This document shows, one piece after another, positions 8,417-15,040 of a stretch of DNA of 15,040 nucleotides. The translations under genes and the position numbers were made by a program. Each line of letters begins with the position of its first letter. Within the stretch, counting starts at the first letter, position 1. The DNA lies in the NCBI GenBank assembly GCA_037447655.1, contig JBBHKE010001760.1, positions 309,729 through 324,768 of the forward strand, written 5' to 3'. This DNA is from Zygnema cylindricum (Eukaryota > Streptophyta > Zygnematophyceae > Zygnematales > Zygnemataceae). Under the pieces are notes generated by a model. It saw only the letters and a program-made list of their open reading frames with translations, ran no database searches and was not told the origin of the DNA.

Positions 8417-9463
8417 TGTAGAAACTAATGGTTTTAAAGTATTTTCTAGGTCTGAATAGAAATAAAGAAGCCGAGGCAGTCTACCTCTAACTTCTCTCTC
8501 CAACTCTCAAACTTGTCGCAGTCACTGAGAAATTGGAGAGGAAGCTAGAGCCATGGCTACCTAGGCTATCCTAAGGTTTACGGGAAATTTATACTAGTTA
8601 AGGGATTATTTACTAAAAGGTATATGCCGGCCACAGGATTTGATCCTGGTACTTGCCGGCCGACAACCAGGAATAGCCGGTAGCCTTAGCCGTTAAGTCT
8701 AGCAGTAGTGTTACGTATTATATAGTACGATATTTACTTAAACATTAATACGTAGGTTAAATCATTTAACTGTAACTGTGTACGGTATTCATAGATCCGG
8801 TAATGTATAAGTACGGAATACGGTACATGCACGAAATCAATACCGCGCATTTATTTCGTAAGTGAAACGAATACCGCGCATGTATTTATTACGGCTACGA
8901 TTAAATTAGATTCTAATCGGACGGCCGGAATTAGCGCCGAGATCGCGGAAGAAGATTTCGGCGGTTTGTGGCCATCGCCACATCGGATGACGCGTGGCGA
9001 AATTACATTGGATCGTGGAATCTCCGGAGATTATGGCACCGAATCCGGATATGACATGTGTCGACATTTGGGCCATGTCGTACAATGTTCGTACATAAAG
9101 TACACCGGCAGCTGTACTTTTGCGTACGGAACTGTATTTTGATTGGCTCCGTACATTAGTAGATAGTGTCTGTGAGAGAGATAGGACTTAGAAAAATTAG
9201 GAGATAGGAACCTCTCTCCCACGGAGCATCTGTACAAAAGGTCAACTTTGACCCTCCATAACTTACTGCGCAGGGGAGCAAATTCAAAGATTCTTTTTGC
9301 TATCGACTCACGGGAATCTTGCCTTCACATGGGTGCAGGTGGATAGAGTTTTTGTCTGCCAGGGTGGCAGTTATTTTTGCAGAAACACAAAGGGGTCAAG
9401 ATTATCCTAGAGGCTTCTTGGAAGTTGTCCACTCTGAGGACTTATGGAGGTCTCAGAGTTTCA
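8417..9463 (+). repeat. LTR C: lone copia LTR inserted in O
   Basis: A 1047-bp LTR starts TGTA and ends TTTCA, and interrupts O between its integrase end and the linker. Its first part resembles the O LTR (TATTTTCTAGGTCT, GGCAGTCT, GAGCCATGGCT boxes) and its last part resembles all other LTRs (CCTAGAGGCTT; ATG 20 bases from the end). It carries an antisense tRNA-like block (about 8628-8715), six GTAC cores (9080-9154), ATTGG (9142-9146) and TACAAAA in the TATA position (9233-9239). The dyad GGTCAACTTTGACC (9240-9253) and leader hairpins (9305-9335) follow. No internal region and no clear target duplication are seen (acaag on the right, gggag on the left). Confidence 0.88.
8628..8715 (-). other. 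antisense tRNA-like block in LTR C
   Basis: On the minus strand there is a D-arm-like ACTTAACGGCTAAGGC, clearly akin to that of the A LTR. A near B box, GGATCAAATCC (8636-8646; one change from GGTTCAAATCC), follows after 43 nt, and a T4 run comes about 18 nt later. The longer spacing would fit a tRNA with a long variable arm. It is a degenerate tRNA or SINE head, unlikely to give a functional tRNA. Confidence 0.42.
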
Positions 9464-9830
9464 ACAAGATATCATTCTGGTAAAACATCTAGTCGTCATG
9501 GATGAAGGAAAGTCTTTTGATCCCTTCATATACACTAAGAAAATCAGAATCAGTTTTGAGTCCGAGAGTGAGGAGGACTTGGATCTTCCCAGAAAGGACA
9601 CTAGTGAAAGCATGATTACAGATCCAGAGGAGATAAAAGATGGGGGAGATATACCGGAATCCCCTCATATTCCTATACACTTTGAGGAGAGAGAGGAAGA
9701 GCATTCAGAACTTATTTCCATGGATAGGGGAGCAAATGAGACATTGCGGAGTAATCGAAGACTTCCCTCCATTCCAGCTTCAAACTTTGAGGCAGGACGA
9801 AGGAGCAACAAAAGGCTGCAAGAAAAGTAG
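9444..9830 (+). pseudogene. O integrase-RT linker, with start supplied by LTR C
   Basis: From 9464 the O coding region resumes with DIILVKHLVVMDEGKS, matching A's DIILVKHIVVMNEEKS, followed by an acidic Glu/Asp/Ser-rich linker. The ATG at 9444, inside the end of LTR C, happens to be in frame, giving a 128-residue open frame that ends at TAG 9828-9830. In A the corresponding linker joins integrase to RT and has no known catalytic role. The fused frame has a promoter-bearing LTR upstream, but I see no sign that it is a selected gene. Confidence 0.7.
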
Positions 9831-10875
9831 GCTGCTCATAAGGTAACAAAGCTTTCTCACCCAGATGAGCCTCAATCATACTCTAAGGCAATGGACAGTG
9901 CGGAAATAAGAGAGATGGGTCACAGCCATAAATGATGAGATGGCCTCAATCATGGAGGCAAATACTTGGGAGCTGGTGGACTGTCCACCAGTTAGAAAAC
10001 CTATTGGCTGTAAATGGGTATTCAAACTGAAATTGAACCCAGATAATACCATTGAGACATATAAGGCTCGGTTGGTGGCAAAGGGGTTCACCCAAAAGAA
10101 ATGGATAGGTTATGAGGAGACCTTTGCTCCGGTAGTTTGATTCCCATCTGTAAGGATCCTCCTTAGATTAGCAATAGCGAAAGATATGGAGATCCATCAG
10201 ATGGATATTAAGGTCGCCTTCCTCAATGTTGAACTGGAGGAGGAAATCTTCATGCGGCAACCAGAAGGGTTTGGAGAGGAAGGAGAGGAAAGCAAAGTCT
10301 GCAGACTTTTAAAGTCCTTATATGGACTGAAGCAGACCCCCATACAATGGAATAAGAAACTAGATGAGTTTCTTACCAGTCTGGGGAATATTCGGATCAG
10401 TTCTGACTATTCTATTTATATGTTTGAGGATGAGAATGGTTTGATTTTTATTGCAATTTATTTGGATGATTTGCTGGTATTGAGTAAGTCTACGGAAAAG
10501 ATAAATAGTCTAAAGAAAGATCTTAGAAGTAGATTTGACATGAAAGATTTAGGGGAGGCTAAATATATTTTGGGAATTCAAATGGAAAGGGATAGGGGGA
10601 AGAGGATAATCAGACTTACTCAGAAAGAGGCTATAGGAAATATGCTGGAGAAATTTCAGATGGAGAATGCAAACAGTTGTACCACTCCCATGGACTTGAA
10701 GAAAGTAAGTGATGGGAGTGTAGAAGGAGGAGTAATAATGCTAGATGATCAGATGAGTCCAGAAGAGAGGCAGTTTATGAAGTCTATTCCTTACAGATAG
10801 GTTGTAGGAAGTTTGATTTACTTTTTGAATTGTACCAGACCTGACATAGCTGTAGCAGTTGGAGTCCTCAGTAGG

Positions 10876-10909
10876 AGTCTTAATGATCCCAGAGTCTTAA
10901 TGATCCCAG
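10876..10909 (+). repeat. 17-bp perfect tandem duplication in O RNase H
   Basis: The unit agtcttaatgatcccag occurs twice head to tail (10876-10892 and 10893-10909). It shifts the frame from the RT frame to that of the following RNase H segment, which resumes correct coding immediately after. A has one copy. Confidence 0.95.
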
Positions 10910-11102
10910 AAAGAGAGACTGGGAGGCAGCCAAGAGAGAAATGAGATACCTGGTAGGAACTAGGGATCTATGGTTGCATTTGGGAGGGGAGCACACTGAC
11001 ATCACTACTTGGAGTGATGTCAGCTATGGAAATGCACCTATGAGAAGATGCACTTCTGTGTATGTATTGTATGTGGGAGAAGGTGCTTGCAGTTGGAGCA
11101 GC

Positions 11103-11202
11103 AAGCAACAAAAGGTTGTTGCCCAGTCCACTATAGAGGCTGAGTACATGGCAAGCAACAAAAGGTTGTTGCCCAGTCCACTATAGAGGCTGAGTACATG
11201 GC
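11103..11202 (+). repeat. 50-bp perfect tandem duplication in O RNase H
   Basis: A 50-bp unit is repeated head to tail (11103-11152, 11153-11202) with no differences seen. It covers the SKQQKVVAQST...EAEYMA coding region and adds a second frame shift. Identity of the copies suggests it is younger than the many substitutions around it. Confidence 0.95.
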
Positions 11203-11528
11203 CTCTTGTTCTGCTGTGAAAGAGCCGATGTGGGTGAAGTCTTTGCTACAAGAATTGGGATAGATGAAGAAGGGAGTGCATGAAGTGTTTTGTGATAATG
11301 AGGCTGCAATTGCAATTGCAGCCTTTCGAAAAACATCATTTCAAAGCTAAGCATATGGATATAAGATTGAGTTTTGTGAGAGAAAAGGTAGAAAATAAAA
11401 TTGTGAATTTGGTGTATAGGAGTGATGGGGAAATGGTGGCTGATATGATGACAAAGCCTGTGCCATCTCCCAAGCTAAAGTACTGTAGAGAAAAGTGTGG
11501 ATTAAAAGAGAAATTAAAATTAGACTAG

Positions 11529-11541
11529 AAAATAAGGGGAG
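11529..11541 (+). other. polypurine tract of O
   Basis: The run aaaataaggggag lies between the pol stop codon and the TGTTG start of the 3' LTR. It is the expected plus-strand primer site. Confidence 0.8.
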
Positions 11542-11839
11542 TGTTGCAATCCTGAATTGTTACCAGGTACGCGATACGAGTTTACTAAAAAAAAAGTTAA
11601 CTGAAACTCGATTCCACGTTGTTGAAATCACTAGATTTAGGGGAGGTATTTTCTAGGTCTTAATTAAAATAAAAAGAAAAAGAGAAAGCACAGGCAGTCT
11701 GCCTCCACCTTCTCTCTCTCTAGCCCCCATACTTGTTGTAGTCACTAAAGGAGAGAGAGGGCGGTGGAGCCATGGCTGCCTTAGCTCCATAGGCAAGGCT
11801 TAAGAGTGACCTAAGTCACTCTCAACCAAAAAGGTTGAG

Positions 11840-11915
11840 TTCGGCAGGACTCGAACCTCCGACCGGTAGGGCGAGGCGTAGGCGTCAACCCTTACCAGTC
11901 TGTCGTAGTAGTCCG
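11840..11915 (-). other. antisense tRNA-like block in O 3' LTR
   Basis: On the minus strand there is a perfect B box GGTTCGAGTCC (11847-11857) in a T-arm-like context (GGAGG / CCTGC, four of five pairs). A TTTTT run starts about 15 nt after it, the position of a Pol III terminator. An A-box-like GACTGGTAAGGG (antisense of about 11890-11901) lies 37 nt upstream of the B box but is weak. Acceptor-stem pairing is not found. Confidence 0.5.
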
Positions 11916-12397
11916 TTAGGATGCATACGGTTTGATAGCTATTTAAACAATAGATAGGCGACTAATCCGATTAACAGAATTACATATAGAATACATAGAA
12001 ACAAGTTGGAGTTTTAAGTGCGCACGAAACGAATGTACCGGACATTTGTTTTGAACGGTTGTCGTTTAAAGCCGGCTTTGATCGGAAGGCCCGCACCATC
12101 GCCGAGATCCCAAAATGGCCGCTTTGGCGGTTTTTGGTCGTGACATGACCTGGCGACACATGACACGATGTCATTGAGAAGAGGAAATCCCGGAGAACAT
12201 TAGGACAAGTCCGAAGGAGACAAGCGTCCACTCCATGGCCTTGTTGTACACAGGTCGTACAGAAAGTACATCGACCATTGTACCTTTCTGTACTGTACAG
12301 TCTTCTGATTGGTTCCGTACCTCAGTAGATAGGAGTTGTGAGAGGGTTTAGGACTTAGTGAATTGAGAAGGTAGCCGCCTCTCTCCCAACAAGCGTG

Positions 12398-12405
12398 TAT
12401 AAATA
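12398..12405 (+). promoter_or_regulatory. TATA box of O 3' LTR
   Basis: TATAAATA occurs at the same place as TATAAA in A (2601) and TACAAAA in C (9233), directly before the dyad GGCA-TCTT-TGCC. It is the best TATA match of the three LTR types. A start site would be expected near 12430, but nothing recognisable as coding follows the LTR. Confidence 0.6.
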
Positions 12406-12619
12406 TTGGCATCTTTGCCTCTTGATAATTAATCGCCTGGTTGGGCGTTTTAAGTGATTCTTCTTTCTGTGGACTCAAAGGAGTCCAGACTGCACAAGGG
12501 TGCAATCAAATTATCTAGTTGTTTGCTTGGGTGGCAGTTGCTCTAGTTGAAAGTGGGTTAGTTAAAAACTACCTAGAGGCTTCCTTAATTTTGGTCCAAA
12601 TGGGGGACACGGAATTGCA

Positions 12620-13179
12620 CACGTGACTACCTGTATCGCCCGTACCCGAATAAGTACAAAATTAGTGGTACATCTCCCTTACACCTTCCACGATACCAAC
12701 AGTACAAAGTACAATAATACTGTATAATATGGACAAATACTGTATTGTAGAGTATTGTAGTGGAACGTACCTACGAAACCTTCATTTTATTTTGTTTTTT
12801 TGCTTCCCCGACTGTACCCGATTTTTCTTTATTATTTTGAAATCACCCGGCTGAATCTGGCAGGCCCCCAAAAATTTGGCACCCAAATCCGTTTCTAATC
12901 CGACGCAGGCGGGCGGATACTAGTCGGGTACGGATTCAGGTACCCGATTGCGACCTCTGATAGGTGTAAGAGGTAGGAAAAGTCAAAATTTTACATAACC
13001 GAAACCGACCATTTTTTTTTTCATAATCTGAGTAACTAACGCCCGACCGAGTTATGTCATGCTCCAAAATTGTTAACTCTTAACCGACCGGCGTTTACGA
13101 AAATAAAATTTAACCAAAACTCGATTTCTCGTGACTAACCGTGCCCCCCCTTAACCGAAAAAGTACAAAATTAATTAAT
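12620..13179. repeat. flanking repeat DNA with a divergent hAT-like repeat copy
   Basis: There is no gene here. From about 12684 to 12967 the sequence is a diverged direct copy of 13919-14149: CTTCCACGATACCA, AGTACAAAGTACAA, CCCCCAAAA(A)TTTGGCA and GCGACCTCTG all recur in order. Read on the minus strand its end is CAGAGGTCGCAATCGG, which resembles the terminal inverted repeats of hAT transposons. The rest (12968-13179) is AT-rich with GGTTA/ACCGA-type short motifs and no recognised feature. Confidence 0.5.
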
Positions 13180-13246
13180 GTACGACGTATGAATAAGCCA
13201 ATAATTACGATTTGTCGCGTTCCCTAAGATTGTGAAATGAATAGTG
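13180..13246. repeat. short repeat, left copy (inverted partner at 14848-14916)
   Basis: A 67-bp sequence starting GTACGACGTATGAATAAGCC is repeated in reverse orientation at 14848-14916 with few differences. Both copies adjoin a further shared sequence (TACAC-GAATCGTAATTAGAGTAA). It looks like a small non-autonomous repeat; no protein or transposase is nearby. Confidence 0.7.
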
Positions 13247-13747
13247 GTACTACACTGTGAATCGTAATTAGAGTAAATAATGTTAATTCGGTCGCCTTGA
13301 ATTTTGACTTTATCACCTTAAATAGAGTAAATGATTCTAAAATTTCATTATGCTGTTTAAGGTAAGGTTTAATTAGCGTAAAAAATTATAATATAGGTTT
13401 GTTTTAAATAGTGTGGAGTACGGACGAAGTCCGACCGTGGAGAGTTGTACTTTTATAAGTAAAAAGGTACAAATAACGAATTAATAGAATTGCGCTCGCT
13501 AGTGAAATCGCACTAAAAATATAATCGATCACATCGAAAAAAAGTCGTTCGCATAACTCTCGTCCGTCGACATCATTGTCGTCAGTGTGAACATTAACTG
13601 ACATTCAGCACGACATATATTACTAGCGTCTTAATGACGTCAAAACTATACGGACTGACAGATTTTGTTCGTCTGTGTAATTTAGTGTTCATAATTTCAG
13701 CGCGGATAATTAATGCCGACATAACCCAATATAGAGTACTGAAATAA
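13247..13747. other. non-coding, AT-rich
   Basis: No gene or known repeat is recognised. The only visible structures are scattered TTAGAGTAA motifs and a short hairpin CGGAC-GAA-GTCCG near 13421. Open frames on the minus strand here are short and lack any family-like motif. Confidence 0.5.
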
Positions 13748-14504
13748 ATTAGAGTAAACTTCCTCTGTGAAAAAGTTAAAACACAAAAATTAGCGTTCAT
13801 AACTCTAATTGTTTTTTTTTTGTTTTTTTCTTCTAATTTTTTCTTTACTCTAAGTAGTAAGTACGATTCGTGGTGTACAGTACCGTGTCAGATTTGCGAC
13901 GCTAATCATGGTCTTGTACTTCCACGATACCAAAGAGTACAAAGTACAAGAATGTTGGATTGACAGTACAAAATTTTCATTTTTTTGGTTGACCGACGGT
14001 AACCGACTTTTTTTTTTCTGGTGAATCAATCGACCGTAACCACCCGACCCCCAAAATTTGGCAACCGAACCCGTTCCGGATCCGGCGCTGGCGGTCGGTT
14101 AACGGTTGGTCACGGTTTCGGTTGACCGTTTCCGACCTCTGATCGGTGTTATCGCGTTGATATACCGATATTAAAAAAGATAATATCGGTGCTTCAACGC
14201 GATATCAGCAAAACCTATAACTATCGGCAGTGGTCGCAAAAGGTCAATGAAACCGTGACCGACCGTTAACCGAGCGCCCGCGCCGGATCCGAAACGGATT
14301 CGGTTGCCAAATTTTGAGGGTCGGCCAGTTGCGGTAGGTTGATTCACCTTAAAAAAAAACGGTCGGTTACGCTCGATCAACCAAAAAACCAAAAAAATGA
14401 AAATTTTGTACTGTCCATATAATCCAAATAATTGTACTTTGTACTCTTTGGTATTGTGGAAGTTCGTGACATCATGATTGGCGTCGCAAATCTGACATGG
14501 TATT

Positions 14505-14560
14505 ACACTATTCATTTCGCAAATCTTAGGGAACGAGACAAAGCGTCGCAAATCTGACAC
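14505..14560. repeat. 56-bp direct repeat, copy 1
   Basis: The sequence beginning ACACTATTCATTTCGCAAAT recurs at 14783-14838 with two differences, and its first half again from 14847. Copies 1 and 2 flank the short MITE directly, so they probably formed a tandem array before the MITE inserted. Confidence 0.88.
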
Positions 14561-14564
14561 GGTA

Positions 14565-14778
14565 CACCGCCAATCGCTATTAGCGTATAAGTTTTTTTAG
14601 CGTATACGAATAATTAGCCTGGTTTACGCTAATTGGGAATTTGAAAATTTTCGAAAAAATCGTTTTCTCTAAATAGAAATTAGGGTTTTTTTAAAATAGT
14701 ATGGATAATTATATTTGAGAATTAAAAAAAAAAGCGGAGCGGAATTAGCAAACACAACGCTAATAGCGATTGGCGGTG
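14565..14778. mobile_element. short MITE with terminal inverted repeats and TA flanks
   Basis: 14564-14586 is the perfect inverse of 14757-14779; the repeats begin ACACCGCCAATCGCTATTAG and are 23 bp long. The element is flanked by TA on both sides (14563-14564, 14779-14780), as expected of Tc1/mariner-type insertion. It is 214 bp, AT-rich inside and has no coding capacity, so it would need a transposase from elsewhere. Superfamily placement rests only on the TA and is tentative. Confidence 0.7.
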
Positions 14779-14782
14779 TAGT

Positions 14783-14838
14783 ACACTATTCATTTCGCAA
14801 ATCTTAGGGAACGCGAGAAAGCGTCGCAAATCTGACAC
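14783..14838. repeat. 56-bp direct repeat, copy 2
   Basis: This is the second copy of 14505-14560, in the same orientation, with two substitutions. A partial third copy follows from 14847 and merges into the repeat that is inverted relative to 13180-13246. Confidence 0.88.
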
Positions 14839-14847
14839 ATTAGTAAA

Positions 14848-14916
14848 CACTATTCATTTCACAAATCTAAAGGCAACGCGACAAATCGTAATTATTGGCT
14901 TATTCATACGTCGTAC
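14848..14916. repeat. short repeat, right copy (inverted relative to 13180-13246)
   Basis: A 69-bp sequence ending CATACGTCGTAC is the reverse complement of 13180-13246 apart from a few changes. Its beginning (CACTATTCATTTC) also matches the start of the 56-bp direct repeats, linking the two repeat families. Confidence 0.7.
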
Positions 14917-15040
14917 ACTACACCGCGAATCGTAATTAGAGTAATGAAAAAATTAGAGTAAAAAAACAAAAAAAAACAATTAGAGTAATTGACGCTAATT
15001 TATGTGATAGAGCTTTTTCAACTATGAAGTTTACTCTAAT

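Larger units (their letters stand above)
9831..11528 (+). pseudogene. O reverse transcriptase - RNase H (broken, RT active site kept)
   Basis: RVT_2-type RT and Ty1/copia RNase H, about as similar to A as expected for one lineage. A frame change lies near 9900-9915. TGA 10138-10140 and TAG 10798-10800 look like CGA and CAG codons turned to stops. The RT box YLDD is intact (10459-10470). A 17-bp tandem duplication (10876-10909) and a 50-bp tandem duplication (11103-11202) each shift the frame by two. The second one lies in the EAEY region of RNase H. A further stop (LG-stop-MKK) lies near 11261 and another frame change near 11322-11330. The end is natural: MMTKPVPSPKL, then TAG 11526-11528 and the polypurine tract. 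Confidence 0.9.
1..12619 (+). mobile_element. Outer Ty1/copia LTR retrotransposon (O), 5' end outside the window
   Basis: A single old element is seen in three pieces: 1-1941, 7943-8406 and 9464-12619. The pieces join in order as gag, protease, integrase (split by element A), end of integrase (split by LTR C), RT, RNase H, polypurine tract and 3' LTR. Integrase before RT defines the Ty1/copia superfamily. The right end is the CA at 12618-12619; the next five bases are cacgt, expected to be repeated at the left end, which is not in the window. The coding parts carry many stops and frameshifts, so the element is dead. It must be older than both insertions that interrupt it. Confidence 0.9.
11542..12619 (+). 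repeat. 3' LTR of outer element O
   Basis: A 1078-bp LTR begins TGTTGCAATCC directly after the polypurine tract and ends GGAATTGCA. It shares with LTR C the TATTTTCTAGGTCT, GGCAGTCT and GAGCCATGGCTGCC boxes. It contains two tandem hairpins (11803-11839) and an antisense tRNA-like block (about 11840-11915). The promoter has seven GTAC cores (12246-12320), ATTGG (12308-12312) and TATAAATA (12398-12405). A dyad (12408-12419), two leader hairpins (12470-12487, 12491-12504), a CCTAGAGGCTT box and the ATG 20 bases from the end (12600) follow. The 5' copy lies outside the window, so the boundaries rest on homology to the other LTRs. Confidence 0.9.
13748..15040. repeat. large imperfect palindrome (foldback-like), right end at window edge
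   Basis: The left arm 13748-14172 is complementary to the right arm from 14182 outward. The centre is 14151-14172 against 14182-14203 (22 nt with few mismatches, short A-rich loop). The inner arms are 13881-14172 and 14182-14503; the outer arms are 13748-13880 and 14919-15040. The right arm is interrupted by an extra block (14504-14918). The arms start and end with ATTAGAGTAAAC / GTTTACTCTAAT-like sequence. No transposase is present. The structure resembles a foldback element or two copies of one repeat arranged head to head. Confidence 0.8.

Noticed and set aside
13404-13800. Two short minus-strand frames in the AT-rich stretch
   Set aside because: Composition is that of non-coding DNA; no family resemblance, splice evidence or promoter seen.
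14171-14560. 129-residue minus-strand open frame in the palindrome
   Set aside because: It lies across the palindrome arm and repeat array, has no domain-like motif and is best explained by chance.
14505-14890. CRISPR-like array of direct repeats
   Set aside because: Only two to three copies, separated by a MITE and not by regular spacers, in a eukaryotic repeat setting.

Overview
The window is repeat-rich, non-genic DNA from a green-plant nuclear genome. The evidence is a set of nested Ty1/copia LTR retrotransposons (gag, protease, integrase, RT, RNase H in copia order), AT-rich flanking DNA with MITE-like inverted repeats, and no intact cellular gene. The species cannot be fixed from sequence alone.

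Layout. (1) Positions 1-12619 are one old copia element, here called O, all on the + strand. Its 5' LTR and gag start lie left of the window. Its gag-protease-integrase part runs to 1941, resumes at 7943-8406, and its linker-RT-RNase H part is 9464-11528, followed by a polypurine tract and a 3' LTR (11542-12619). (2) A second, nearly complete copia element, here called A (1942-7942), sits inside O's integrase. It has two LTRs, a primer-binding site, a decayed gag-pol, a polypurine tract and a 5-bp target duplication (gagaa/aagaa). (3) A third LTR, C (8417-9463), interrupts O near the end of its integrase region; it has no internal region and seems to be the remnant of a truncated element. (4) Positions 12620-15040 hold no gene. 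They contain hAT-like repeat ends, a large imperfect palindrome centred near 14177, a short MITE with TA flanks (14565-14778) and 56-bp direct repeats.

No coding region is intact. A carries stops, frame changes and loss of catalytic residues in protease, integrase and RT. O carries stops, frameshifts and two tandem duplications, although its RT active-site motif survives.

The most interesting signals are in the LTRs. The three LTR types (A, C, O) are very different in overall sequence but share the same architecture: an antisense tRNA-like block (A box, B box, oligo-T terminator), an array of GTAC motifs, an inverted CCAAT box, a TATA box, a dyad just after it, two small hairpins in the leader that covary, and an ATG exactly 20 bases before the LTR end. 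In A that ATG opens the gag frame, which then reads through a primer-binding site matching the anticodon arm of initiator tRNA-Met (a half-tRNA primer as in Drosophila copia), not its 3' end.
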